From Plantibacter sp. VKM Ac-2880 (GTDB taxonomy: Bacteria > Actinomycetota > Actinomycetes > Actinomycetales > Microbacteriaceae): 64,000 nucleotides of DNA. Below the pieces are notes generated by a model that saw nothing but the letters and a program-made list of their open reading frames with translations, had not been told where the DNA came from and did no database searches. The stretch lies in assembly GCF_015351235.1 (NCBI RefSeq), contig NZ_JADKSJ010000001.1, positions 1,241,530 through 1,305,529 of the forward strand, given 5' to 3'. The translations under genes were made by a program, and so were the position numbers. How positions within the stretch are numbered: the stretch's first letter is position 1; every line of letters begins with the position of its first letter. Shown piece by piece: positions 55,737-63,427 of the stretch.

Positions 55737-56890
55737 TGCCGAGCGGTTCCGACGCGCGTCCGACGCGCGAGGCGATCATCGACCTCGGGGCGCTGCGGCA
55801 CAACGTCCGTCGTCTGCGCGAGATCACCGGTGTCTCCGAACTCATCGTCGTCGTCAAGGCGGACGCCTACGGGCACGGTGCCGCGGCGATCGCCCTGGCG
55901 GCCGTCGAGGCCGGGGCCGACCGGCTCGGCGTCGCCGACATCCGCGAGGGGGTCGCGCTCCGTGCGGCAGGGGTCACCGCGCCCGTCCTGGCCTGGTTGC
56001 ATGGACCGGACGCCGATTTCGGTGCGGCACTCGACGCCGGGATCGAGCTCGGTCTGTCGTCGGTGGCGCAGCTCGACCGCGTGATCGACGCGGCCAGGGA
56101 GCACGGATCCGGGGTGCCCGTCGTCCAGTTCAAGCTCGAGACCGGCCTCAGCCGGAACGGGGCGGCCGAGGCCGACTGGCCGGAGCTGTTCCAGGCCGCC
56201 GCAGCAGCCGAGAGCGCTGGTCTCGTCCGGGTCGACGGCTTGTTCTCGCATGTGTCCAACACCTCGAGTGCGGACGACGCCGCCGCCGCCGTGCGGTTCG
56301 AGCGCGGTGCCGACCTCGCCACCGCCGCCGGGCTCACGCCACGGAGTCTCCACCTCGCCGCCTCCGCGGCCGCCCTCGGCGAACCGACACTCCGGTACGA
56401 CGCCGTGCGCCTCGGGATCGCCGCCTACGGGCTGTCGCCCTTCGAACCCACCGAGGACGCCGCGCGCTCGGCTGCCGCCTTCGATCTCCGCCCGGTCATG
56501 ACGCTCCGGGCATCCGTCGCCGCCGTGCGTCGGGTCGAACCGGGCACCGGCGTGTCCTACGACTACAGCTACCGGGCGGACTCTTCGACGACGCTCGCCC
56601 TCGTCCCGCTCGGCTACGCCGACGGGGTGCCCCGTAGCGCCTCGAACGCCGGCCCCGTCGTGATCAACGGCCGCCGCTACCGGGTCTCCGGTCGGATCGC
56701 CATGGACCAGTTCGTCGTCGACGTGGGAGACGATCCGGTCGAGGTGGGTGACGACGCCGTCCTGTTCGGCGACCCTGCCACCGGCGCGCCCCGCGTCGAG
56801 GAGTGGGCCGAGGCCGCCGGGACGATTAACTACGAACTCGTCACCCGGATCGGGCCACGGGTGGTGCGGACGCCGAGGGAGCGGTCATGA
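55736..56890 (+). CDS. alr: Alanine racemase
   Basis: This 384-residue PLP enzyme makes D-alanine for peptidoglycan. Lys41 in VVVKADAYGHGA binds PLP, and the second catalytic Tyr lies in the GTGVSYDYSYRAD segment. Other motifs are KLETGLSRNG, YDAVRLGIAAYG and RIAMDQFVVDVG. It is coupled to acpS and overlaps tsaE (ATGA). Confidence 0.96.
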   Translation: MPSGSDARPTREAIIDLGALRHNVRRLREITGVSELIVVVKADAYGHGAAAIALAAVEAGADRLGVADIREGVALRAAGVTAPVLAWLHGPDADFGAALDAGIELGLSSVAQLDRVIDAAREHGSGVPVVQFKLETGLSRNGAAEADWPELFQAAAAAESAGLVRVDGLFSHVSNTSSADDAAAAVRFERGADLATAAGLTPRSLHLAASAAALGEPTLRYDAVRLGIAAYGLSPFEPTEDAARSAAAFDLRPVMTLRASVAAVRRVEPGTGVSYDYSYRADSSTTLALVPLGYADGVPRSASNAGPVVINGRRYRVSGRIAMDQFVVDVGDDPVEVGDDAVLFGDPATGAPRVEEWAEAAGTINYELVTRIGPRVVRTPRERS

Positions 56891-57387
56891 CGGATCAGGT
56901 CCTCACCCCGGGCACGGTCGAGGTGGCGACCCCGGAGGAGATGCACGCGTACGGCGTCCGGCTCGGCGCGGAACTGCGCGCCGGGCAGTTGCTCGTGCTG
57001 ACCGGGCCGCTCGGGGCGGGCAAGACGACCCTCACGCGCGGGATCGGGGAGGGGCTCGGGGTGCGTGGTCCGGTCACCAGCCCGACCTTCGTGCTGGCGC
57101 GCACCCACCCGAGTCTCGTCGGCGGTCCGCCCCTCGTGCACGTGGACGCCTATCGGCTCGGCTCCGCGCTCGAACTCGACGACCTCGACATCGACTTCGC
57201 CCGATCCGTCGTCGTGGTCGAGTGGGGCGCCGGACTCCTCGACGGCGTCGTCCCCGAATGGTTCGAACTCGTGATCGAGCGGCCGACCGGTGCCGGCGAC
57301 GCGCCGACCACCAGCGACGCCGGTGAGGAACCGATCGAGCAGCGGACGCTCACGCTCTCGCGGCATGCCGCCACCGACCCCGGGTAG
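56887..57387 (+). CDS. tsaE: tRNA t6A biosynthesis ATPase TsaE
   Basis: This 166-residue P-loop protein supports the TsaB-TsaD complex in threonylcarbamoyl-adenosine synthesis. It shows VLTGPLGAGKTTLTRGIGEG, TSPTFVLARTHPS, HVDAYRLGSALELDDLD and VVVEWGAGLL. Its stop TAG is part of the TAGGCT box that may drive tsaB. Confidence 0.95.
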   Translation: MTDQVLTPGTVEVATPEEMHAYGVRLGAELRAGQLLVLTGPLGAGKTTLTRGIGEGLGVRGPVTSPTFVLARTHPSLVGGPPLVHVDAYRLGSALELDDLDIDFARSVVVVEWGAGLLDGVVPEWFELVIERPTGAGDAPTTSDAGEEPIEQRTLTLSRHAATDPG

Positions 57388-57390
57388 GCT
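57385..57390 (+). promoter_or_regulatory. Candidate -10 box overlapping the tsaE stop
   Basis: TAGGCT ends 7 nt before GTG 57398 of tsaB. The TAG of the box is also the tsaE stop codon. Confidence 0.5.
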
Positions 57391-57397
57391 GGACGAC

Positions 57398-58027
57398 GTG
57401 CTGTTGGCGATCGATACATCCGCGGGTTCGAGCGTCGCCGTCGTCTCCCTGGACGGCGTGATCCTCGCCGAACGGTCATCCGACGACCCGATGCGTCACG
57501 CCGAGGTCATCGGCTCGCTCATCGCCGGCTCGCTCGACGAGGCGAGGGTCGCCATCGCCGACCTCACCGGGGTCGTCGCCGGCATGGGCCCCGGACCGTT
57601 CACCGGGCTCCGGATCGGCATCGCGGCTGCCCGCAGCTTCGGTGTCGGAGCCGGCCTCCCGGTCCACCCCGTGGTGAGCCACGACGGCATCGCACTCGAC
57701 GCGTACGCCACCGGCCGGGCCGCGCCGGACGACCGGCTCCTGGTCGTCACCGACGCCCGTCGCCGCGAGCGCTACTGGACGGCCTACGCGGGCCTCGACG
57801 CGACCGGCCTCCCCGTCCGCACCCGGGGTCCCGCCCTGGCGAAGCCGGAGGACCTGCCGAGCTCCGAGGCCGTGCGGTTCGACGCGGTCGTCGTCCCAGC
57901 CGGTGCGCTGGGCCGGATCGCGGCACTGCTCCTCGCTTCCGACGGGGTGTTCGCGGGGGAGGAACCCCTCTACCTGCGCTCACCCGACGTCACGATGTCC
58001 ACCGGTGCCAAGCGGGTGACGGCATGA
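57398..58027 (+). CDS. tsaB: tRNA t6A biosynthesis protein TsaB
   Basis: This 209-residue protein of the ASKHA fold is the partner of TsaD. It begins LLAIDTSAGSSVAVV and has VAGMGPGPFTGLRIGIAAAR, the typical TsaB motif, and DARRRERYWTAY. GTG 57398 is used because it puts the AIDTS strand at the N-terminus, as in the family. It overlaps rimI (ATGA). Confidence 0.95.
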   Translation: MLLAIDTSAGSSVAVVSLDGVILAERSSDDPMRHAEVIGSLIAGSLDEARVAIADLTGVVAGMGPGPFTGLRIGIAAARSFGVGAGLPVHPVVSHDGIALDAYATGRAAPDDRLLVVTDARRRERYWTAYAGLDATGLPVRTRGPALAKPEDLPSSEAVRFDAVVVPAGALGRIAALLLASDGVFAGEEPLYLRSPDVTMSTGAKRVTA

Positions 58028-58560
58028 CCTGGTTCCTGCGCCGGGCCGGCGTCGCGGACCTCGACGCGATCATGGAACTCGAGAGCACCGTGTTCCTCAA
58101 CGACGCGTGGTCGACCGAGATGATGCGTGCCGAACTCGCCTCGCCGCACGGGCACTACCTCGTCGCGACCGAGGTCGACGCCGAGGACGCCCCGCTGGCC
58201 GGCTACGCCGGGCTCTTCGCGCCTTCCCGCTCCGATGACGCCGACATCCAGACCATCGCCGTCGCCGGCCACGCCAGAGGTGGCGGGCTGGGGCGTCTGC
58301 TCATGCAGGCGCTCATCGAACAGGCGAGACAGCAGGACGTGTCGCAGGTGTTCCTCGAGGTCAGGGCGGACAATCCCGTCGCGATCGCGCTGTACCGGAG
58401 CCTCGGCTTCGAGGAGCTCGGGCTGCGACCCGGGTACTACCAACCGGACGACGTCGACGCCATCGTCATGCGCCTCACCGTCCAAGCGAGGCCGCCGATG
58501 CCCGCGCACGGGCGGCCTCCGCTTGAGCAGGCCGACCACCACCCGGGGAGCATGGCATGA
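58024..58560 (+). CDS. rimI: Ribosomal-protein-alanine N-acetyltransferase RimI
   Basis: This 178-residue GNAT enzyme probably acetylates the N-terminal Ala of S18. It has [20 protein letters not shown] (acetyl-CoA site), [20 protein letters not shown] and [14 protein letters not shown]. The C-terminal 25 residues are an extension. It lies between tsaB and tsaD with 4-bp overlaps, the common actinobacterial order. Confidence 0.93.
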   Translation: MTWFLRRAGVADLDAIMELESTVFLNDAWSTEMMRAELASPHGHYLVATEVDAEDAPLAGYAGLFAPSRSDDADIQTIAVAGHARGGGLGRLLMQALIEQARQQDVSQVFLEVRADNPVAIALYRSLGFEELGLRPGYYQPDDVDAIVMRLTVQARPPMPAHGRPPLEQADHHPGSMA

Positions 58561-59615
58561 ACCGCGACGAACCACTCGTCCTCGGCATCGAGACGAGTTG
58601 CGACGAGACCGGCATCGGCATCGTCCGCGGACACCGACTCCTCGCCAACACCATCGCCTCCAGCATGGACGAGCACGCCAGGTACGGCGGCGTCGTCCCC
58701 GAGGTGGCTGCGCGAGCCCACCTCGAGGCGCTCCAGCCCACTCTCACGACGGCGCTCGCCGAAGCCGGTGTCAGCCTGGCGGATCTCGACGCCGTCGCCG
58801 TGACGAGCGGTCCGGGACTGTCCGGCGCACTGATGGTCGGTGTCGGAGCGGCGAAGGCGCTCGCCGTCTCCCTCGGCAAGCCGCTGTACGCGGTCAACCA
58901 TCTCGTCGGACACGTCGGGGCCGACGTGCTCGATTCCGAGGACGGCCTCATCGAGTACCCGACCATCGCGCTGCTCGTGTCGGGCGGACACACCTCGCTC
59001 CTCCTGGTGCGGGATCTCGTCTCGGACGTCGAACTCCTCGGCGAGACCATCGACGACGCAGCGGGCGAGGCGTTCGACAAGGTCGCACGCATCCTCGGTC
59101 TGCCCTACCCGGGCGGTCCGCAGATCGACCGGGCCGCGGTCGGTGGCGACCCGAAGGCGATCCGCTTCCCCCGAGGGCTCAGCCTGCCGAAGGACATGGA
59201 TCGTCACCGATACGACTTCTCCTTCTCCGGGCTGAAGACCGCGGTCGCCAGGTGGGTCGAGGCCAAGCAGGACGCCGGAGAGCCGGTACCGGTCGCCGAC
59301 GTCGCGGCGAGCTTCCGCGAGGCCGTCGTCGACGTGCTCGTCTCGAAGGCGGTCAAGGCGTGCACCGAGCTCGGCGTGCCACGCCTCCTGCTCGGCGGTG
59401 GCGTGATCGCGAACGCGCGCCTCCGCGAGGTCGCCGCCGAGCGCACTGCGGCAGCGGGCATCGAACTCCGCATCCCGCCGCTGCAGCTGTGCACCGACAA
59501 CGGTGCGATGATCGCGGCGCTCGCGTCGCAGCTCATCTCCGCCGGACGCGAGCCCTCCTCGCTCGACTTCGGCGCCGACTCGACCCTGCCGGTCACGGAG
59601 ATCCAGGTCCACTAG
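58557..59615 (+). CDS. tsaD: tRNA threonylcarbamoyltransferase TsaD
   Basis: This 352-residue catalytic subunit for t6A formation starts [16 protein letters not shown] and has [11 protein letters not shown], the iron-binding H-x-x-x-H at 115-119 (NHLVGH), [28 protein letters not shown] and [11 protein letters not shown] with the last metal-binding Asp. Length is standard. It is the last gene of the acpS-alr-tsaE-tsaB-rimI-tsaD group. Confidence 0.97.
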   Translation: MNRDEPLVLGIETSCDETGIGIVRGHRLLANTIASSMDEHARYGGVVPEVAARAHLEALQPTLTTALAEAGVSLADLDAVAVTSGPGLSGALMVGVGAAKALAVSLGKPLYAVNHLVGHVGADVLDSEDGLIEYPTIALLVSGGHTSLLLVRDLVSDVELLGETIDDAAGEAFDKVARILGLPYPGGPQIDRAAVGGDPKAIRFPRGLSLPKDMDRHRYDFSFSGLKTAVARWVEAKQDAGEPVPVADVAASFREAVVDVLVSKAVKACTELGVPRLLLGGGVIANARLREVAAERTAAAGIELRIPPLQLCTDNGAMIAALASQLISAGREPSSLDFGADSTLPVTEIQVH

Positions 59616-59620
59616 ACGGC

Positions 59621-59639
59621 TCCCCGGCGCGAGCGGGGA
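59621..59639 (+). terminator. Small hairpin after tsaD
   Basis: TCCCCG (59621-59626) and CGGGGA (59634-59639) pair with loop GCGCGAG. It is weak, without a T run, and may terminate only partly. Confidence 0.4.
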
Positions 59640-59687
59640 TCCCTCCTCGAGGCGGTCGTCGACGAGCCCGTCCACCGCTCGACGCAT

Positions 59688-59693
59688 AGGATG
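59688..59693 (+). promoter_or_regulatory. Candidate -10 box of the DUF4190-like gene
   Basis: TAGGAT lies 34 nt before ATG 59728. GAAGGAG serves as the ribosome binding site, so this transcript would have a short leader. Confidence 0.45.
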
Positions 59694-59727
59694 GGCCGGT
59701 ACCCGGTCACGGAGCGAAGGAGCGGCG

Positions 59728-60420
59728 ATGGACGAGCAACAGCACCCCGAGGGACGGCCCGCGCAGCAGAACGGCGCGCCGGGACAGCAGCCGCCGCAGC
59801 AGCAGTCCGGTCAGCCGGAGCACGGCGGTCGACCGTCGCAGGGGCAGCAGTACCCGACGGCGCAGCAGCAGCCGTCGCAGCAGCCCGACCAGCAGGCCCC
59901 GCAGCAGCAGCCGTACCAGGACCCCTCGCAGCAGCAGTGGTCTCAGGCCGGCCAACAGGGGTACGGCGTGCCGCCTGCCACCGACTGGCGCGCCGGCGCG
60001 CCCGCCGCTCCATCAGGTCGACCGGGTCAGCAGACGGCCCCGTCCACCTGGCAGGGTGAGCAGTCGACGTACCTCCAGACCGTGCCGACGGCCGTGTACC
60101 AGGCTCCGAGCCAGGGCGGATACGCCGCGTACCAGCAGCAGCCCTCATCGGTGGGCGCGGCGGCCGCCTCCACGTCCACCGCCCGCAGCACCTGGTCGCT
60201 CATCAGCGGCATCGTCGGGCTCGTCGTATCGGTCTTCGTCGGTTGGGGCTTCCCGCTGTCGATCGTCGCGATCGTCCTCGGGTTCGGGGCACGCCGCCGC
60301 GAACCGGGGGCTCGCGGTCGTGCACTGACGGGTCTCGTGACCGGCTTCGTCGGCCTCGCCTGTTCGATCGGATGGCTGGTCTACAGCGTCGTCGTGATCG
60401 TCGGCTACGTCTCGACCTAG
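59728..60420 (+). CDS. Gln/Pro-rich membrane protein with DUF4190-like C-terminus
   Basis: This 230-residue protein has about 150 residues of Gln, Pro, Ser, Ala and Tyr with Q runs (PQQQSGQ, AQQQPSQQ), then two membrane helices (LISGIVGLVVSVFVGWGFPL and the following SIVAIVLGFGAR; LTGLVTGFVGLACSIGWLVY). The pattern G-F-G-A-R-R-R-x-P-G-x-R-G between helices fits DUF4190 proteins. The function is unknown. It is like the QYGQ protein at 22345 in having a Q-rich tail on a membrane protein, but lacks the QYGQ units. Confidence 0.75.
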   Translation: MDEQQHPEGRPAQQNGAPGQQPPQQQSGQPEHGGRPSQGQQYPTAQQQPSQQPDQQAPQQQPYQDPSQQQWSQAGQQGYGVPPATDWRAGAPAAPSGRPGQQTAPSTWQGEQSTYLQTVPTAVYQAPSQGGYAAYQQQPSSVGAAAASTSTARSTWSLISGIVGLVVSVFVGWGFPLSIVAIVLGFGARRREPGARGRALTGLVTGFVGLACSIGWLVYSVVVIVGYVST

Positions 60421-60441
60421 TCAGAGACGGACGGGAAGACG

Positions 60442-60456
60442 ACCGCGCTGCGCGGT
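60442..60456. terminator. Small hairpin between convergent genes
   Basis: ACCGCG-CTG-CGCGGT (60442-60456) lies in the 44-bp gap between the two convergent genes and could act on both strands, but the stem is short. Confidence 0.35.
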
Positions 60457-60464
60457 ACACCGCC

Positions 60465-61658
60465 TCAGTGACCGACGCGCTCGACCAGGAGGGCGCTGTG
60501 CTTCCCCGCGATCCTCGTGAGGATGATCGTGGCCGAACGGTCGCCGCGCAATGCGAGCCGTTTGCGGAACGCTGCCGGATCGATGTCGACGCCGCGCTTC
60601 TTGATCTCGAGGACGCCGATCCCGCGCTCGCGCATCGTCCGCTTGAGGGTCTTCTCATCCATGGGGAGCCGCTCGAGCACGCGGAACGTCGACGCGAACG
60701 GCGAGGTCGTCGCGCTGTCAGAGGTGAGATACGCGATGCCCTGACCGAGCATGCCCGCCTCCAAGCGGACGGCGAGGTCGCCGATGAGACGGGCGCGGAT
60801 GACAGAGCCGTCGGGTTCGTGGACGTACGCACCGAGGTCGCGGACCGGTGCGTCGTCCGCGTCACCGTCCGCCGTGAGTTCGTGGTGGACGCCGTCTGCG
60901 AGCAGGAGCGCGGCGCGCCGGACACCCGGTCGGGCGAGCGGGCCGAACCAGAGGGTCATCTCGACGAGCTGGCCGTCGACCGAGACCCATTGCGCCTCGG
61001 CTTCATCAGGGATGAGGGAGCGGTCGAAGCCGGGCCCGAGTTTGACGCCGACCGGGAGACGGCCCGCCGTGGCGAAGACGGTGTCGAGGGAGGGGGTGTA
61101 GTCGGCGGCGCTCGCGAGTCGGGACGTGTCGACGTGCCCTGCCGTCCTCCTGGCCGGGTCGAACCAGACGGCGTCGAACTCCTCGAGCGCGACGTCCTCG
61201 GCCGCTTCGTTCCGGACCGTCGCCGACGGGAACGGCGCCAGGTTGTAGCTCGCGATGGCGGCCGTGACCTCGTCGATGTCGACCGCCGTCACCGCCAGAT
61301 CGAGGGAGGCCATCGCCATCGAATCGGCTCCGATGCCGCTGCCGAGATCGGCGACGCGCGTGAGGCCAGCTCGGGCGAAGCGCCCGGCGTGTAGGGCTGC
61401 CACGGGCAGCCGGGTGGCCTGTTCGAGACCCGCCTCGGTGAACAGCATGCGGTCGGCGAACGGGCCGAACTTGCCGACCGCCTTGTGGCGGAGACGCGAC
61501 TGCGTGAGCACGGCCGCGACGAGCGCGGGGGAGTGCCCCTCGTTCCGGAGCCGACCGACGAGTCGGACGGCCTCATCCTTGGACGGGTAGGGCGGGAGCG
61601 AGTCGAGGAGTCTGAGCCCGTCGGCCGTCAGGAGCTCCACGAGTTCCGATCGTTCCAT
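60465..61658 (-). CDS. THUMP-like class I SAM-dependent methyltransferase
   Basis: This is the only well-supported minus-strand gene. The 397-residue protein has a SAM-binding core ([38 protein letters not shown]) and a C-terminal THUMP-like part ([20 protein letters not shown]). Methylation of an RNA or protein target is likely; the substrate is unknown. The ATG at 61658 ([10 protein letters not shown]) is preferred over an upstream TTG at 61697, which would add 13 residues. It converges with the DUF4190-like gene and diverges from groES. Confidence 0.85.
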   Translation of the reverse strand: MERSELVELLTADGLRLLDSLPPYPSKDEAVRLVGRLRNEGHSPALVAAVLTQSRLRHKAVGKFGPFADRMLFTEAGLEQATRLPVAALHAGRFARAGLTRVADLGSGIGADSMAMASLDLAVTAVDIDEVTAAIASYNLAPFPSATVRNEAAEDVALEEFDAVWFDPARRTAGHVDTSRLASAADYTPSLDTVFATAGRLPVGVKLGPGFDRSLIPDEAEAQWVSVDGQLVEMTLWFGPLARPGVRRAALLLADGVHHELTADGDADDAPVRDLGAYVHEPDGSVIRARLIGDLAVRLEAGMLGQGIAYLTSDSATTSPFASTFRVLERLPMDEKTLKRTMRERGIGVLEIKKRGVDIDPAAFRKRLALRGDRSATIILTRIAGKHSALLVERVGH

Positions 61659-61713
61659 GGTCAGCGGACTTCGCGCGGAGCTGGGTGCATCCGGCAACGC
61701 TAGCAGCCGGTCA

Positions 61714-61785
61714 TTGGCACTCGCATTGCGTGAGTGCCAGAAGATGCCTAGACTGGAATCAGCACTCTCGCAGTGTGAGTGCTAA
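61714..61785 (+). promoter_or_regulatory. groES promoter with two CIRCE (HrcA) operators
   Basis: CIRCE 1 is TTGGCACTC-N9-GAGTGCCAG (61714-61740). CIRCE 2 is TCAGCACTC-N9-GAGTGCTAA (61759-61785). A promoter TTGCGT (61726-61731), 17 bp, TAGACT (61749-61754) lies between them. The first operator covers the -35 and the second covers the expected start site near 61761. HrcA is the known CIRCE repressor and is released by heat shock. hrcA itself is not in the window. Confidence 0.93.
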
Positions 61786-61816
61786 CAACGTCTTCGTTTC
61801 AAGAAAGAGGTCAACC

Positions 61817-62113
61817 GTGTCGGTCTCCATCAAGCCGCTCGAGGATCGCATCGTCATCAAGCAGGTCGAGGCAGAGCAGACCACCGCTTCCGGTCTGGTC
61901 ATCCCCGACACCGCCAAGGAGAAGCCCCAGGAGGGCGAGGTCGTGGCGGTCGGACCCGGTCGCATCGACGACAACGGCAACCGCGTCCCTCTCGACGTCG
62001 CCGTCGGCGACAAGGTGATCTACTCCAAGTACGGCGGCACCGAGGTCAAGTACGCCGGTGAGGACTACCTGGTCCTGTCCGCGCGCGACGTCCTCGCCGT
62101 CGTCGTCCGCTAG
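61817..62113 (+). CDS. groES: Co-chaperonin GroES
   Basis: This 98-residue heptameric lid of GroEL starts at GTG 61817 with GAAAGAGG upstream. Motifs are [20 protein letters not shown] (mobile loop [17 protein letters not shown]) and [21 protein letters not shown] terminator follows and groEL is not next to it, a common actinobacterial situation where groEL stands elsewhere. Confidence 0.97.
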   Translation: MSVSIKPLEDRIVIKQVEAEQTTASGLVIPDTAKEKPQEGEVVAVGPGRIDDNGNRVPLDVAVGDKVIYSKYGGTEVKYAGEDYLVLSARDVLAVVVR

Positions 62114-62148
62114 ACACCGACGAACGAACCCAGCGGCTCAGGCCGCTC

Positions 62149-62182
62149 CACAGCCCGAATGGCATCAGCCGTTCGGGCTGTG
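62149..62182 (+). terminator. Terminator after groES
   Basis: Arms CACAGCCCGAA (62149-62159) and TTCGGGCTGTG (62172-62182), plus a weaker inner TGGC/GCCG, form a long stem followed by TCCGTTTC. groES is thus monocistronic. Confidence 0.88.
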
Positions 62183-62217
62183 TCCGTTTCACGAGGTCGG
62201 TCCGCCCGCCGCGGGTC

Positions 62218-62223
62218 TAGCCT
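62218..62223 (+). promoter_or_regulatory. Candidate -10 box for leaderless rarD transcription
   Basis: TAGCCT ends 6 nt before GTG 62230, and there is no ribosome binding site between. Confidence 0.5.
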
Positions 62224-62229
62224 GGACCA

Positions 62230-63240
62230 GTGCAGAACCCGAGCGATCCAGCGGAAGTAGAAGTCGAGTTCGCCGCCGAAGCGGCGCGCGGGCGTTCAGG
62301 GGTCGAGGTCCCGCAGCAGGGCAGCCGGTCGGGCCTGATCTCGGCGGTCGCCGCGTACTGCCTCTGGGGAGCACTGCCGCTCTACTTCATCGCGCTCGCG
62401 CCGGCCGGGGCCTTCGAGGTGGTCGCCTGGCGGATCGTGTTCTCCCTCGTGTTCTGCGCCGTGCTCATCCTCGTGACGCGCTCCTGGCGTCGCCTGCTCG
62501 GGATCCTGCGGCAGCGGCGCATCGTGCTCACGATGGGGCTGGCCGGTGCGCTCATCTACGTCAACTGGCAGACCTACGTCTACGGAGCGCTCAACGGGCA
62601 GGTGGTCGAGGCATCGCTCGGGTACTTCATCAACCCGATCGTCACCGTCTTCCTCGGCGTCTTCTTCCTCCGCGAGCGGCTTCGTCCCGCGCAGTGGGCC
62701 GCGGTGGTCGTCAGCGTGATCGCGGTACTCGTCCTCGCGATCGGGCACGGCAGCGTCCCGTGGATCGCCCTCATCCTCGCCTTCTCCTTCGGCCTGTACG
62801 GCTACATCAAGAAGCAGGTCGGTGGTGTGGTCGACGCGGTGTCGGGTCTGACGCTCGAGACGGCATGGCTGACGCCCGTGGCGATCGCGCAGCTCATCGC
62901 CGTCGGGGTCTCCGGCGGGCTCACGATCGGCACCGCCGGCGTTGGGCACACACTCCTCCTGATCGGAGCCGGTGTCATCACCGCCGTCCCGCTCCTCCTG
63001 TTCGCTGCGGCGGCTCGGCGGTTGCCGCTCACCTGGATGGGGTTCATCCAGTACTTCGCGCCCATCATCCAGTTCGTCGTCGGCGTGGCGGTCCTCCACG
63101 AGGCGATGCCGCCCGAGCGGTGGCTGGGCTTCGGACTCGTCTGGTTGGCACTCGCCATCCTCACGGTCGACATGCTCGTGGCGTCCGCGCGCAGCCGACG
63201 GTCAGCGGCCGCCGATCGACGCCGTGCCGCAATGGTCTGA
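62230..63240 (+). CDS. rarD: RarD/EamA-family transporter
   Basis: This 336-residue protein has about ten membrane helices. The RarD signature is clear: AAYCLWGALPLYFIAL, VNWQTYVYGALNGQVVEASL, GYFINPIVTVFLGVFFLRER, SFGLYGYIKKQ and QYFAPIIQFVVGV. The family exports or imports small metabolites; the E. coli member gave chloramphenicol tolerance, but the natural substrate is unknown. A 30-residue acidic cytosolic extension precedes the first helix. Confidence 0.9.
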   Translation: MQNPSDPAEVEVEFAAEAARGRSGVEVPQQGSRSGLISAVAAYCLWGALPLYFIALAPAGAFEVVAWRIVFSLVFCAVLILVTRSWRRLLGILRQRRIVLTMGLAGALIYVNWQTYVYGALNGQVVEASLGYFINPIVTVFLGVFFLRERLRPAQWAAVVVSVIAVLVLAIGHGSVPWIALILAFSFGLYGYIKKQVGGVVDAVSGLTLETAWLTPVAIAQLIAVGVSGGLTIGTAGVGHTLLLIGAGVITAVPLLLFAAAARRLPLTWMGFIQYFAPIIQFVVGVAVLHEAMPPERWLGFGLVWLALAILTVDMLVASARSRRSAAADRRRAAMV

Positions 63241-63292
63241 ACAGCGGATTCCGGCGCTGATCGCGCGACCACTGCAGGAAAGACGCGAAACC

Positions 63293-63336
63293 GGTACCTC
63301 TGAGGTAACGATTTGGTCGTGTTACACGCTTGTAAC
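63293..63336 (+). promoter_or_regulatory. Two inverted repeats with GTAAC/GTTAC half-sites (GlnR-like boxes)
   Basis: The first is GGTACCTC-T-GAGGTAAC (63293-63309), the second GTTAC-N6-GTAAC (63321-63336). GTNAC-N6-GNAAC is the half-site arrangement of the nitrogen regulator GlnR in actinobacteria. The position just upstream of the promoter suits an activator of an amino-acid or urea transporter. The assignment is by similarity only. Confidence 0.45.
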
Positions 63337-63346
63337 GTCAACGACA

Positions 63347-63375
63347 TTGTCCAGCGCACTCTCAGCGGATAACTT
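63347..63375 (+). promoter_or_regulatory. Promoter of the solute-binding lipoprotein gene
   Basis: TTGTCC (63347-63352), 17 bp, TAACTT (63370-63375) is a good promoter match. The leader to ATG 63428 would be about 46 nt and contains AAGGAG. Confidence 0.65.
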
Positions 63376-63427
63376 GACACAACGGCAGCCCCTGGAGCTG
63401 CCACTCTTCTGACAAGCAAGGAGTACC

